From assembly GCA_021730225.1 (NCBI GenBank), contig CP072532.1, positions 889,230 through 953,229 on the forward strand: a DNA stretch of 64,000 nt, given 5' to 3'. Origin of the DNA: Candidatus Vesicomyidisocius sp. Agig_15_S12 (GTDB taxonomy: Bacteria; Pseudomonadota; Gammaproteobacteria; PS1; Pseudothioglobaceae). Below, one piece after another: positions 9,818-19,598 of this stretch. A program made the position numbers and the translations under genes. Numbering within the stretch: position 1 is the first letter of the stretch; the number at the start of each line of letters is the position of its first letter. The notes below the pieces were generated by a model. That model saw only the letters and a program-made list of their open reading frames with translations. It was not told where the DNA came from and searched no databases.

Positions 9818-10183
9818 ATGGATATTATATTTATACAAGGATTAAAAATTGATACGGTTATTGGTATTTATGATTGGGAGCGAAAAATTCGTCAAGATAT
9901 TGTGTTGGATATTGAAATGTCAGCTAATATTAAAGCTGCCAGTAAAACCGATCATATTAATCAAGCTTTAGATTACAAGGCAGTATCAAAGCGATTAATT
10001 GATTTTGTTCAGTGTAGTGAATTTCAATTAGTTGAAACTTTGGCTGAAAGAATTACTCAAATTGTATTGAAAGAATTTAAAGTTACTTGGATAAAACTTA
10101 CCTTGAATAAAGGCGAAGTGTTGACAGGTGCGCAAGGAGTAGGTATTGTCATTGAACGTAGTAATGGCCAATATTCATATTAA
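9818..10183 (+). CDS. folB: Dihydroneopterin aldolase
   Basis: Folate pathway enzyme splitting 7,8-dihydroneopterin to 6-hydroxymethyl-dihydropterin. 121 residues, typical of the small single-domain family. The N-terminal IQGLKIDTVIGIYDWER motif, the conserved DYKAVSKR stretch and the C-terminal KLTLNKGE strand are all present. It overlaps folK, the next enzyme of the pathway, and heads a run of six tightly packed plus-strand genes. Confidence 0.93.
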   Translation: MDIIFIQGLKIDTVIGIYDWERKIRQDIVLDIEMSANIKAASKTDHINQALDYKAVSKRLIDFVQCSEFQLVETLAERITQIVLKEFKVTWIKLTLNKGEVLTGAQGVGIVIERSNGQYSY

Positions 10184-10652
10184 TATTGGCTCAAACCAAA
10201 ATCGTAGGAAAAATCTATCTAAGGCGATTTATGCTATTAAAGTAATGTTTGAAAATACTATTTTTTCTAAGGTTTATGAATCTAGAGCATTTGGTTTTAA
10301 AGGTGATAATTTTTATAATATTGGTATTAATGCAACCACTAATTTAATAATTGCTCAGGTGATCAATATATTACATGACATTGAAGAAAATCTTGGTAGG
10401 GATAGAGAGATGTCAAAATTTTCATCCCGTTCAATTGATCTTGATTTAACTTTATATGATGCAGTTATTGATCAAAATTACAACTTACCAAGAGATGATA
10501 TTCTGAAATATAATTTTGTACTTATGCCATTGGCAGAGTTAAACCCAAACCTGGTTCATCCACAAGAACATCAAACTTATACTCAGTTACAGGCAACTAT
10601 GGATGGATTAAAATCGTATAATATTGACATTTTAAATACGGAATCACTATGA
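10164..10652 (+). CDS. folK: HPPK, 6-hydroxymethyl-dihydropterin pyrophosphokinase
   Basis: Transfers pyrophosphate from ATP to hydroxymethyl-dihydropterin, the step after FolB. Signature residues include [12 protein letters not shown] at the start, [14 protein letters not shown] and the metal- and ATP-binding [14 protein letters not shown] take the ATG at 10164, giving 162 residues and a family-like N-terminus, over an upstream TTG at 10146 that adds six unmatched residues. It overlaps the folB 3' end by about 20 bases and the next gene by ATGA, so folB, folK and dsbA are translationally coupled. Confidence 0.93.
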   Translation: MANIHINIGSNQNRRKNLSKAIYAIKVMFENTIFSKVYESRAFGFKGDNFYNIGINATTNLIIAQVINILHDIEENLGRDREMSKFSSRSIDLDLTLYDAVIDQNYNLPRDDILKYNFVLMPLAELNPNLVHPQEHQTYTQLQATMDGLKSYNIDILNTESL

Positions 10653-11266
10653 AAAAGATACTATTTATTTTATTTATTGCATTTTCTAGTTTTGTATTTT
10701 CGAAAGATTATGAAGCTGGTATAGATTATATAGTGCTTAATCCACCTGTTAAAACTATCACGGGTGACAAAATTGAAGTGCGTGAGTTATTTTGGTACTA
10801 CTGCCTACATTGTTATAATCTTGAACCATTTATAAATAGGTGGCTTAAAACTAAGCCTAGTAATGTTGAATTTATTCGCCAAACAGCTATTTTTTCTAAA
10901 CGCTGGTTGAATGGTGCAATTTTTTATTTTGTATTAGAGGAGTTAAACCTAGTTGAAAAACTGCATGAGGAATTATTTGATGTAATCCATGTAAATAATA
11001 AACATTTTAATTCTAAAGAAAGTTTTGTTAATTGGGTGGCAAGTTTTGGCATTAATAAAAATAAGATAGAAACAGCATTAAACTCTTTTAATGTGAAAAT
11101 TAAAGTAAATAGATCTAAGTTAAGTACGCTTAAATATAAGATTACAGGTGTGCCAGCTATTATTGTTAATGGTAAATACTTGACCGATGCAACATATGCA
11201 GGTTCACATATTGATATGCTTAAAGTGGTAGATTTCTTAATCAAAAAAGAAAACAAGCTTGAATAA
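10649..11266 (+). CDS. dsbA: DsbA-family thiol:disulfide interchange protein
   Basis: Periplasmic oxidoreductase of the DsbA type. A signal peptide covers about residues 1-18 (basic start, hydrophobic core, FVFS before KDYEAG). The thioredoxin-fold active site follows at residues 52-55, and the cis-proline loop [12 protein letters not shown] lies near the C-terminus. The active site reads CLHC, not the usual CPHC of DsbA, which could shift its redox potential or partner choice. 205 residues, normal. It sits between folate and thiamine genes and starts inside the folK stop codon. Confidence 0.85.
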   Translation: MKKILFILFIAFSSFVFSKDYEAGIDYIVLNPPVKTITGDKIEVRELFWYYCLHCYNLEPFINRWLKTKPSNVEFIRQTAIFSKRWLNGAIFYFVLEELNLVEKLHEELFDVIHVNNKHFNSKESFVNWVASFGINKNKIETALNSFNVKIKVNRSKLSTLKYKITGVPAIIVNGKYLTDATYAGSHIDMLKVVDFLIKKENKLE

Positions 11267-12011
11267 TGCAGTTTTAGTTTTATCAGGGCTTGACCCTTGT
11301 GGTGGTGCAGGATTAGTTGCTGATATTGAAAGTATCAATCAATTTGGCGTAACACCATTAGTGATTATTACCAACCTTACCGTACAAAATACAGTGTCAG
11401 TTGAGAATTTAGTTGAGGTGGATTACAATTTTATTATTCAACAATTTGAGTGTTTACAAGCTGATGTTGATTTTGAAGTGGTAAAGATAGGTTTATTATC
11501 TTCAATTCAGCAAATTAGAACCATTACTAAGTTGGTTAAAAATAAAATCATAGTTCTTGACCCAATTGTTAAATCTAGTAGTAATTTTAATTTTTTAGAT
11601 AGTGTTCTAATTGATTTTTTAAAACATCAATTATTACCAATAGCAAAAGTTATTACGCCTAATTTAACAGAATTACAAATTTTGGCCGGCGAACAGGATG
11701 AACAAAAAGCTATTAAAAAACTCTCTTATAATTGGATTTTACTCACAAAAACTGACTCATCTGATGATGTGATTGAACATTGTTTGTATCACTACGGAAC
11801 ACTTATTCAAAGCTTCTCTTATCAAAAGCTACCAGGTAGTTATCATGGTTCTGGTTGCACACTTTCAAGCGCAATGAGTGCATTAATTGCATTAGGTTTG
11901 GATATTGAAATTGCAAGTAAGCAAGCATTAGACTATACATATCAAACTTTGTTGAATGCTAAAAGTATTGGTAAAATGCAATTACATCCAAATAGACAAA
12001 AACCATTATGA
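11259..12011 (+). CDS. thiD: Hydroxymethylpyrimidine / phosphomethylpyrimidine kinase
   Basis: Thiamine pyrimidine branch kinase of the ribokinase fold. The N-terminal substrate loop GLDPCGGAG and the C-terminal anion-hole [15 protein letters not shown] are visible. 250 residues. No in-frame ATG precedes the first conserved strand; the TTG at 11259, overlapping the dsbA end by eight bases, is the only sensible start. The substrate loop has Cys where Ser is usual. Its ATGA overlaps hisC downstream. Alone it cannot make thiamine; other thi genes are not in the window. Confidence 0.88.
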   Translation: MNNAVLVLSGLDPCGGAGLVADIESINQFGVTPLVIITNLTVQNTVSVENLVEVDYNFIIQQFECLQADVDFEVVKIGLLSSIQQIRTITKLVKNKIIVLDPIVKSSSNFNFLDSVLIDFLKHQLLPIAKVITPNLTELQILAGEQDEQKAIKKLSYNWILLTKTDSSDDVIEHCLYHYGTLIQSFSYQKLPGSYHGSGCTLSSAMSALIALGLDIEIASKQALDYTYQTLLNAKSIGKMQLHPNRQKPL

Positions 12012-13087
12012 GCTTTATTAACAATTGGTTGAGATCCGATATTAAGATGATTAATGCCTATCATGTGCCAATTTCTACTAATATGATAAAAATGGATGCC
12101 ATGGAATCTCCATTTCCTTTATCTGACGAATTAACAGATCAATATTTAACCTATTTAGGTGATGTACAGCTTAATCGTTATCCAAGCCATAGTTCAGATA
12201 AATTGAATCAAACACTTAGATTGTTAATGAATATTCCTAAAGAATTTGGCGTATTACTAGGCAATGGATCGGATGAACTAATCCAATTATTAGCCTTGGC
12301 ATGTGATACCGGAGATACTGTCTTAAGTGTTGAACCAAGTTTTGTGATGTATGGAATGATTACAAAATTTACACGTCTTAATTATCAGAGCGTTTTATTA
12401 ACAGATGATTTTGAGATTGACGATGATGCTATGCAAAAAGCAATAAAAACTTATAATCCTAAATTAATTTTTATTGCTTATCCAAATAATCCAACAGGCA
12501 ATACGTTTAATCGAGAAATTATTGAGCATATTATTAGCTCAACTAAGGCAATGGTTGTGCTTGATGAAGCTTATTATGCATACACAACAGATAGTTTTTT
12601 AACAGATATTGCCAAGTATCCAAATTTAGTTTTACTTAGAACAGTTTCTAAAATTGGTTTTGCTGGTTTACGTTTAGGTTTGTTAATTGCTACGCAAGAC
12701 ACAATAAATCAATTAAATAAATTACGTTTACCTTATAATATAAATATATTAACCCAGGTTAGTGCTAATTTTCTTTTACAAGAAAAAAATACTATTAATG
12801 CTAATGTTAGTGTTATTCTTGTTCAACGTCAGGTATTATTTGATGCACTTATTAAAATAAATGTTTTAAAAGTTTATCCGTCACAAACAAACTTTATTTT
12901 ATTTAAAGCTCCTAATACAAATATTTTGTTCGATTTTTTGAAAGAAAATGGCGTTTTAATTAAAAATTTAAGTGTAAAAAAGAAATTAATTAATTGTTTA
13001 CGTGTAACGATTGGTACTGAAGAACAAAATCAAAAATTTATTAATATTGTAGAAAAATTCTACATCTCGCAAAGGGGTATAGTATAA
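12008..13087 (+). CDS. hisC: Histidinol-phosphate aminotransferase
   Basis: PLP enzyme of histidine synthesis converting imidazole acetol-phosphate to histidinol phosphate. The PLP lysine is in the TVSKIGFAGLRLG motif at about residue 215, with the upstream AYPNNPTGNT and VLDEAYYAY cofactor-binding motifs. 359 residues, typical. It starts inside the thiD stop and is followed directly, with no spacing, by the GTG of the next gene. It is separated from hisB-hisH by asd and spacers, so histidine genes are scattered here. A broader aromatic aminotransferase role cannot be excluded. Confidence 0.92.
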   Translation: MSFINNWLRSDIKMINAYHVPISTNMIKMDAMESPFPLSDELTDQYLTYLGDVQLNRYPSHSSDKLNQTLRLLMNIPKEFGVLLGNGSDELIQLLALACDTGDTVLSVEPSFVMYGMITKFTRLNYQSVLLTDDFEIDDDAMQKAIKTYNPKLIFIAYPNNPTGNTFNREIIEHIISSTKAMVVLDEAYYAYTTDSFLTDIAKYPNLVLLRTVSKIGFAGLRLGLLIATQDTINQLNKLRLPYNINILTQVSANFLLQEKNTINANVSVILVQRQVLFDALIKINVLKVYPSQTNFILFKAPNTNILFDFLKENGVLIKNLSVKKKLINCLRVTIGTEEQNQKFINIVEKFYISQRGIV

Positions 13088-13828
13088 GTGATTGATAATA
13101 AAATCCTATCTGAATATTGTCATGATTATCTTAATGTAGATACATTTGATGATTACTGTCCAAATGGTTTGCAAATTGAAGGGCGTCAACAAATTAGAAA
13201 AATCATTTCTGGTGTTAGCGTCAATCAGGATTTAATTGAAAGAGTAATTGATGAAAAAGCTGACGCTCTATTTGTTCATCATGGATTGTTTTGGCAAAAT
13301 GAAAGCCTAGTAATTACCGGCATCAAAAAAAATCGCATCAAGATTTTACTAGAAAAAAATATTAATCTATTTGCTTATCATCTTCCTTTGGATGCTCACC
13401 TTATAGTTGGTAATAATATTCAACTAGCAATGCAGCTTAACATTGTTAATCCAACTCCTATTAGCAATACTTTGGTTTGGCAAGGTGAAGTTAAATTATC
13501 ACTTATTAAGATGTCTCAAGTAGTGCAAAATATTACACAACGTATACCTTTAGTATTTGGCGACCCTAACCAACAAATTAAAAAAATTACATGGTGTACT
13601 GGTAATGCTCAAAGCTATATTAAACACGCAATTAATATTGGTGCTGATTGTTTTATTACTGGAGAAATATCAGAACAAACGCCAGCTATCGCCAAAGAGA
13701 ACAATATTGCTTTTATATCTGCAGGTCATTATGCTACCGAGCGTTATGGAGTACAAGCATTATGTCAACACTTGAGTGAAAAATTTAACGTTCAGTATAA
13801 ATTTATTGATATTGATAATATAGTATGA
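13088..13828 (+). CDS. NIF3-like dinuclear metal-centre protein (YbgI)
   Basis: Member of the NIF3/YbgI family, toroidal hexamers with a two-metal site; bacterial members have been annotated as type 2 GTP cyclohydrolase I, but the biological reaction is unsettled. Metal-ligand motifs are seen in VHHGLFW near residue 60 and in the C-terminal SAGHYATERYGVQAL. 246 residues, normal. The start is a GTG immediately after the hisC stop codon, so translation probably depends on ribosomes finishing hisC. It ends the six-gene cluster. Confidence 0.88.
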   Translation: MIDNKILSEYCHDYLNVDTFDDYCPNGLQIEGRQQIRKIISGVSVNQDLIERVIDEKADALFVHHGLFWQNESLVITGIKKNRIKILLEKNINLFAYHLPLDAHLIVGNNIQLAMQLNIVNPTPISNTLVWQGEVKLSLIKMSQVVQNITQRIPLVFGDPNQQIKKITWCTGNAQSYIKHAINIGADCFITGEISEQTPAIAKENNIAFISAGHYATERYGVQALCQHLSEKFNVQYKFIDIDNIV

Positions 13829-14480
13829 AAAATAAGTTTGAAAGTAAGAAATAATATCAAATTTATCTTAATTTATCAAAAATTTAAATGGTATTTATTA
13901 ATAATGTGTCGTTAGTATATTTTTTTATATTAGTTTTTAGCGTAAGGACTAAAATATATTTTTCGTATGCTATACATAATGATTCTTTGATCTAGTATTT
14001 GTTTTATAATAAAGGAATATTTAAATTGTTATATTTCCATAGTGTTGATTTTTATTTGTATAGGCGTTGGTAATTATGTATTGTTAATGTTTTGATGGTT
14101 ACCCCGCTCTAAGGTATTAATTTTTAATTATATTTTTGTTATTATTTCTTTTTAGATATTGACGAAAAATTTATATTTATACTAAAATTAGTCAAATCAT
14201 ATTTATATAAAAAAATTGTGAAACAATATAATTGCTTAGTGTTAAATTCAACTATAACAAAAGTATTTTTAATGTTAAATACGCAACCATAGTTGCCTTT
14301 TAGGAAAGTTTTTATTTTGGTAAAAATAACAATAGGAAAAAATATAAAGAAACTTAAATAAATAATAAAATAACCATCTTGAATAGTGAAATAAGTTAAA
14401 AATAACCTGTTTTTGACGAAGAAAATATTGATTAAAACTCAAGTATAATACTATTTATATAACTTATAAATTATAATTTT
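13829..14480 (+). other. Spacer of 652 bases, no gene seen
   Basis: Very AT-rich stretch between the nif3-like gene and asd. I see no open frame with protein-like composition and no structured RNA. A TATAAT at 14444-14449 lies 32 bases before the asd start and could be its -10 box, but no well-spaced -35 accompanies it. Confidence 0.6.
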
Positions 14481-15503
14481 ATGAAAAAAAAGTATGATGT
14501 TGCTGTTGTTGGTGCAACAGGTGTAGTAGGCGAGATGATTCTTTCTATTTTAGAACAGCGAAATTTTCAAATTAATAGTTTATATCCTTTAGCGAGCGCT
14601 AATTCTACTGGTAAAAAAGTATTTTGTCAGGGTAAAAGTTGGATGGTACAGGATTTAAATACTTTTGATTTTTCACAAGTGCAAATTAGTTTGTTTTCAG
14701 CCGGAGGTAGAATTTCTAAGAAATATGCACCAATTGCAGCTAATTCAGGGTGTATTGTGATTGATAATACGGCATATTTTCGCCGTGATAAAGATATTCC
14801 ATTAGTGATACCAGAAGTAAATCCCCATGCGATTATAGATTACACAAAACGTAATATTATTTCCAATCCCAATTGTTCAACTATTCAAATGTTAGTAGCA
14901 CTTAAGCCGATCTATGATGCAGTAGGGATTAAGCGTATTAATGTTGCTACTTATCAGGCAGTGTCTGGTTCTGGTAAAGAGGCTATTACTGAACTAACAG
15001 ATCAAACAGTTAAATTGTTAAATGGCCAAGAGATTGATATTAAGATTTATCCAAAGCAAATTGCGTTTAATGTCATTCCACATATTGATGTTTTTCAGGA
15101 CAATGGTTATACTAGGGAAGAAATGAAAATGGTATGGGAGACTCAAAAGATTTTTGAAGATGAAAATATATTAGTCAATCCAACAGCAGTTCGTGTACCA
15201 GTTATTTATGGTCATTCCGAGGCAATTAATATTGAAACTAGAAGAAAAATTACTGCAGTTGAAGCTACTAAGATTCTATCAAAAGCAAACGGTGTAACGG
15301 TTATGGATAAGCGTGAAGATGGTGGATATGCTACGCCATTTGTTGAGGCAACTAATCATGATGATACGTTTGTAGGTCGTATTCGTGAGGATATTTCCCA
15401 TGAAAAAGCTCTAAACTTGTGGGTAGTCTCTGATAATATTCGTAAGGGTGCAGCGCTTAATACCGTACAAATTGCTGAAATTTTAATTGAGGAATATTTA
15501 TAA
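14481..15503 (+). CDS. asd: Aspartate-semialdehyde dehydrogenase
   Basis: Makes aspartate semialdehyde from aspartyl phosphate, the branch point to lysine/diaminopimelate, threonine and methionine. The Rossmann start VAVVGATGVVGE and the catalytic cysteine in SNPNCSTIQM are clear. Further substrate-binding segments (AVSGSGKEA, RVPVIYGHSEA) match the family. 340 residues, full length. It stands alone between spacers, without the leuB that often precedes it. Confidence 0.95.
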   Translation: MKKKYDVAVVGATGVVGEMILSILEQRNFQINSLYPLASANSTGKKVFCQGKSWMVQDLNTFDFSQVQISLFSAGGRISKKYAPIAANSGCIVIDNTAYFRRDKDIPLVIPEVNPHAIIDYTKRNIISNPNCSTIQMLVALKPIYDAVGIKRINVATYQAVSGSGKEAITELTDQTVKLLNGQEIDIKIYPKQIAFNVIPHIDVFQDNGYTREEMKMVWETQKIFEDENILVNPTAVRVPVIYGHSEAINIETRRKITAVEATKILSKANGVTVMDKREDGGYATPFVEATNHDDTFVGRIREDISHEKALNLWVVSDNIRKGAALNTVQIAEILIEEYL

Positions 15504-15575
15504 CTTGATATCACAAAAACTACTTATTAAAAGTTTTTTGCCGGTTGTTTTGTTTATATCTTAGGAGTAATTTAG

Positions 15576-15716
15576 TTGTTTTATATAAGTATTATTGGTA
15601 TTTTGATTATGTTGATTATTACCGAAATTATTAGTTTTATAACTGCTTTAGCTTTATTCCTTTATTTTGTAATGGTTATTATTTTTGTCAATAGTTATAA
15701 TAAAAAATTATTTTAA
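15576..15716 (+). CDS. Possible small membrane protein, 46 residues
   Basis: Open frame from a TTG at 15576, eight bases after a TTAGGAG ribosome-like site, to TAA at 15716. The product is almost entirely hydrophobic, with two potential membrane segments broken by a Thr-Glu pair, and ends in the polar tail NSYNKKLF. It lies in the asd-hisB spacer, 14 bases before hisB, so it could be cotranslated with it. I do not recognise it. AT-rich DNA easily yields Phe/Ile/Leu-rich frames by chance, so it may be spurious. Confidence 0.3.
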   Translation: MFYISIIGILIMLIITEIISFITALALFLYFVMVIIFVNSYNKKLF

Positions 15717-15730
15717 TTTGCAGAATAAAT

Positions 15731-16309
15731 ATGATTAAAGTATCTAGAAAAACCAATGAAACTGACATTAATGTTGAGTTAAATTTATATGGGATAGGCG
15801 ATGCAAGTATAGATACTGGTGTTCCATTTTTAGACCACATGCTGGATCAAGTTGCACGGCATGGATTAATGGATTTAACTATTAAATGTGATGGTGATAT
15901 ACAAATTGATGATCACCACAGTGTTGAAGATATTGGAATTACATTAGGCAATGCCTTTGTTCAAGCAGTAGGTGATAAAAAAAGCCTTATACGTTATGGC
16001 CATTCTTATGTGCCATTGGATGAATCTTTATCTCGAGTTGTATTGGACCTTTCTGGTCGTCCTAGTCTAAATTTGAATGTAAATTTCACACGTGCTATGA
16101 TTGGCACTTTTGATGTTGATTTGATTTCAGAATTTTTCCAAGGCTTTGTTAATCATGCTTTAGTTACATTACATATCGATAATCTTAAAGGAATTAATTC
16201 CCATCATCAAGCTGAAACCATCTTTAAAGCATTTGGCAGAGCATTACGTATAGCAATAACAAAAGATGAACGTCAAGAAGGTATTCCTTCAACCAAAGGA
16301 TCACTCTAA
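15731..16309 (+). CDS. hisB: Imidazoleglycerol-phosphate dehydratase
   Basis: Histidine-pathway dehydratase with the paired manganese-binding motifs [10 protein letters not shown] (about residue 65) and [14 protein letters not shown] (about residue 160), and the [14 protein letters not shown] segment. 192 residues, so it is the monofunctional form without the phosphatase domain fused in E. coli HisB. hisH follows after six bases, the normal order in many gammaproteobacteria. Confidence 0.95.
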   Translation: MIKVSRKTNETDINVELNLYGIGDASIDTGVPFLDHMLDQVARHGLMDLTIKCDGDIQIDDHHSVEDIGITLGNAFVQAVGDKKSLIRYGHSYVPLDESLSRVVLDLSGRPSLNLNVNFTRAMIGTFDVDLISEFFQGFVNHALVTLHIDNLKGINSHHQAETIFKAFGRALRIAITKDERQEGIPSTKGSL

Positions 16310-16315
16310 GTATTC

Positions 16316-16930
16316 GTGCAAAGTATCGTAATTATTGATTATGGCATGGGTAACACACGCAGTGTGCAAAAAGCACTTACATATGTTGCTCCTAATGACA
16401 ATGTAGTTATAACTAATAATGCTAAATTAATTATACAAGCTGATCGCATTGTTTTTCCAGGGCAAGGCGCAATAGGCGCTTGTATAGAAGCATTAGTAAA
16501 ACATAAATTAATTAATGTGATTAAACATTGTGTTAATGAAAAGCCATTCTTAGGTATCTGTTTAGGTTTACAGCTTTTATTTGATTTTAGTGCAGAAAAT
16601 GGTGGTACTGATGGTTTATCTATTGTAGAAGGTAATATTGTAAAATTTTCTAATAATCTTAAAGTGCCACATATGGGCTGGAATACAGTCAAACAAACAA
16701 TAGAACATCCACTTTGGCATAATATTGATGATAATACACATTTTTATAGTGTACATAGTTACTATGTAGAACAAAATAGCACCAATGTAGTTGCTGGTTT
16801 GACTAGTTATGGAATTGATTTCACTTGTGCTATTGCTCAAAATAAACTGTTTGCAGTACAATTTCATCCTGAGAAATCACAATATGATGGGTTGCAGTTA
16901 CTTAGTAACTTTGTCAATTGGAAAATTTAG
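16316..16930 (+). CDS. hisH: Imidazole glycerol phosphate synthase, glutaminase subunit
   Basis: Class I glutamine amidotransferase that feeds ammonia to HisF. The nucleophile cysteine is in FLGICLGLQLLF and the His/Glu pair in AVQFHPEKSQ; the N-terminus IVIIDYGMGN is typical. 204 residues. The start is GTG at 16316, as no ATG precedes the first conserved strand. In many relatives hisA and hisF follow; here hisH is followed by a spacer, and hisA lies about 16 kb away on the other strand. Confidence 0.94.
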   Translation: MQSIVIIDYGMGNTRSVQKALTYVAPNDNVVITNNAKLIIQADRIVFPGQGAIGACIEALVKHKLINVIKHCVNEKPFLGICLGLQLLFDFSAENGGTDGLSIVEGNIVKFSNNLKVPHMGWNTVKQTIEHPLWHNIDDNTHFYSVHSYYVEQNSTNVVAGLTSYGIDFTCAIAQNKLFAVQFHPEKSQYDGLQLLSNFVNWKI

Positions 16931-17369
16931 TCTTTTTTTTGTTAAAAAGTTTATTTCATTTAATTTTATGAATTATCTAGCTCAACAATAAGCCGATTTT
17001 TCTTATTTGTGAAAATCTAAAACCAACTTTTGTTTTCTATAGATGCTTTTTTATCCAAATAAAAAGATTAAAGTAAAATCAATTTTACAATGACTATAAT
17101 AATTTTCAAAATCAATAAGATCATGATTATTTATTAATAAACTATAAATTTCTCTAATAATTGTTAAATCCAAAACAAAAAATAGTCATTAGTATTTTGA
17201 TGAAGTTTAGTAAACTAAATACTCATTTGTAACTATTATGTGTAAGTTTTAATATCAAGTAGATGGTGAATTTAGAACTATCTTTTAAAAAATAAAAGTA
17301 GATTACACATGCAAATATTGTCTATGTTATTTGAGTTTCTAATTGGTTAAGTGCTACTTATTTAAAAAA
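16931..17369 (+). other. Spacer of 439 bases, no gene seen
   Basis: AT-rich region between convergent hisH and nth. It contains only short broken frames. A small inverted repeat (TTTAGT/ACTAAA) occurs around 17208-17221. No convincing terminator, tRNA or promoter is visible. Confidence 0.55.
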
Positions 17370-18002
17370 TTATAAATTTTTTTCTTCGTATTCACAAAGA
17401 TCAAGCAAAATACACTCTGTGCATAATGGAGATCGAGCTTTACAGGTATAACGACCATGTAAAATCATTAAATGGTGTGCAGGTACTCGGTATTCATTAG
17501 GGATGAATTTAACCAATTTTTTCTCTACTTCTAATACAGTTTTACCACTCGCAATAGCAGTGCGGTTGGCTACACGATAAATATGTGTATCCACTGCAAT
17601 AGTGGGATGGCCAAAGGCAGTATTAAGAACAACATTAGCAGTCTTACGACCAACACCAGGTAATGCTTCTAGTTCTTTACGAGTTTTTGGTACACCTGAG
17701 TTGTATTTTTCAATCAGAATTTTACAAGCTTGAATAATATGTTTAGCTTTTGAGTTAAATAAGCCAATAGTTCTTATTGTATCTCGAAGTGTGTTTTCCC
17801 CTAGTTTAGAAATAGTTTCAGGTGTATTGGCAATTGGAAATAATTTGTCAGTTACCTTGTTGACACTTTTATCGGTTGCTTGGGCAGACAATGTTACGGC
17901 CACTAATAGTTCAAATGGCGTTGAATAGTTTAATTCTGTGGTTGGATTGGGTATCTTTTTAAGCAACCTTCCAAACATCTTTGTACGTGTCTCGGCGTTC
18001 AT
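17370..18002 (-). CDS. nth: Endonuclease III (DNA glycosylase/AP lyase)
   Basis: Base-excision repair enzyme removing oxidised pyrimidines. The helix-hairpin-helix LPGVGRKTANVVL holds the catalytic lysine, and the catalytic aspartate is in AVDTHIYR. The 4Fe-4S cysteines near the C-terminus have the family spacing (C-x6-C-x2-C-x5-C). I chose the ATG at 18002 (210 residues, aligning with E. coli Nth) over a TTG at 18029. Its retention, with xth and sbcB elsewhere in the window, shows that base-excision repair persists in this reduced genome. Confidence 0.94.
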   Translation of the reverse strand: MNAETRTKMFGRLLKKIPNPTTELNYSTPFELLVAVTLSAQATDKSVNKVTDKLFPIANTPETISKLGENTLRDTIRTIGLFNSKAKHIIQACKILIEKYNSGVPKTRKELEALPGVGRKTANVVLNTAFGHPTIAVDTHIYRVANRTAIASGKTVLEVEKKLVKFIPNEYRVPAHHLMILHGRYTCKARSPLCTECILLDLCEYEEKNL

Positions 18003-18071
18003 TTTTTCTTTGCCTATTTTTTTTCTCAATGCTAAACATTATACCTTATATTTAAATCTAATGAAAATACC

Positions 18072-19493
18072 CTAAAAGAACGACTTGCTATAAGTTTCAA
18101 GTTGTTTCCATAATTTTTCTTGATTTGGATGTTGTTTCCTTATTACGTTAATTCGTGCTAGATAATCATCAATGGTTATGTATCCATTTTTACCTGTTTG
18201 CACTCGCTCTTGTACAGTTTCAAACCATTTTTCTTTTTCGTTTTCAGTTAGAACATCGGGATAGTTCCTAGCTTTGAAGTGTATTAATAATTTTGAAAGT
18301 CTCTCATCTTTAAACTTTGGATGAAAGTTTTTTAGTTCATTAGTAGATAAAGTTTGGATTTGATTGCAAATATATTTATCTGTATTGTCGTTAATAAAAT
18401 TATCATATAATGCTTGATCAACATCAGAACTTGGTGGGCGTTGCTGATCATTTCTGTATAGATCTTGTACAATTTTACTAATTACAATCTTATTTTCTTT
18501 AATAAATTCAAGTCGTTGAAGGCAAGTGCTCATATCAATTTTCAATTGTTTAATAATTTTTGACTCAAGTTTATAAATATTAGGAACAAACATTGGGCTT
18601 TTATTAAAAATTAGTTCTTTAATTTGCAATCCTTTCATTTCTTTTGATAATGCAGATTGATTATTTTTAGTAAACATTAAAGTTTTAAGTGTTTTAATGT
18701 TAAGTTCTAATAAAATACAAGGATCCTGATCAAGGTTAAACACAAAGACCCGATCATGATATAAATGATAAGCAAGGGCAACTGATAAACGTGTACAAGA
18801 AAGAGTAGCAGGATATATCCCTGAGGTATACAACATCGGTTCAAATAGTTTGATTTTTTCCTTAATCGTTTTCTTCTTTCTTAAACTAAATGCATAATCA
18901 AATAATTGTGGTTGTGTTTTTTTAATGATTTTTGCTATTGCAATAGTGGCGTATACATCAGCTAAAGCATTATGTGCGTTTGTATGTTCAATATCATTAG
19001 CTAATGATAATTGATCTAATTTAAATATTACCTTATTGTGCTCATCATAACCCCATTTAAGACTTGTATCTTTTTTAAGTGCATAACATAAGCGTACAAC
19101 GTCTAATATATCCCAACGAGTATTACCATTTTTCCAATGCCAAGTATAAGGGTCTATAAAATTACGATACAATGTGTGACGAGTAAATTCATCGTCAAAA
19201 CGAATTGAATTGTAACCTACAATACAGGTATTTGGAGTTGAAAGTTGAGCATGAATTTTTTTAATAAATTTATGCTCAATCATTCCTTTTTGTTCGCATA
19301 ATTGCGGGCTAATACCAGTTATAAGACAGGTTTCAGGTGATAATAAGCAATCATTAGTAGGTTTACAGTAAAACATCTGTTCATCTAGAATATTAAAATT
19401 CTCATCAGTCCTGATACCAGCAAATTGAGAGATTCTATCTATTTTTGGAGAAATTCCAAAAGTTTCGTAGTCATACCAATAAAATGTTTTCAT
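18072..19493 (-). CDS. sbcB: Exodeoxyribonuclease I
   Basis: Single-strand-specific 3'-5' exonuclease of the DEDD family. Catalytic acidic residues are in YDYETFG at the N-terminus, NSIRFDDEF near residue 100 and HNALADVYAT near residue 180, followed by the SH3-like and C-terminal helical domains of ExoI. 473 residues, close to the usual length. It lies upstream of nth on the same strand with a 69-base gap. Its biological role in recombination or repair is from family knowledge. Confidence 0.93.
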   Translation of the reverse strand: MKTFYWYDYETFGISPKIDRISQFAGIRTDENFNILDEQMFYCKPTNDCLLSPETCLITGISPQLCEQKGMIEHKFIKKIHAQLSTPNTCIVGYNSIRFDDEFTRHTLYRNFIDPYTWHWKNGNTRWDILDVVRLCYALKKDTSLKWGYDEHNKVIFKLDQLSLANDIEHTNAHNALADVYATIAIAKIIKKTQPQLFDYAFSLRKKKTIKEKIKLFEPMLYTSGIYPATLSCTRLSVALAYHLYHDRVFVFNLDQDPCILLELNIKTLKTLMFTKNNQSALSKEMKGLQIKELIFNKSPMFVPNIYKLESKIIKQLKIDMSTCLQRLEFIKENKIVISKIVQDLYRNDQQRPPSSDVDQALYDNFINDNTDKYICNQIQTLSTNELKNFHPKFKDERLSKLLIHFKARNYPDVLTENEKEKWFETVQERVQTGKNGYITIDDYLARINVIRKQHPNQEKLWKQLETYSKSFF

Positions 19494-19598
19494 AAGTACA
19501 CTAGTTTAGTGTATTAATTGTTTACGAATAAATTTCTTATGTCTCAATTTTAGTAAAAATCATATACTATATCGAATCTCCGAATATCTTTAAGGTAA

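Noticed and set aside
14401..14480. asd promoter with TTGACG at 14413 and TATAAT at 14444
   Set aside because: The spacing of 25 bases is too long for a standard promoter; only the -10 is mentioned.
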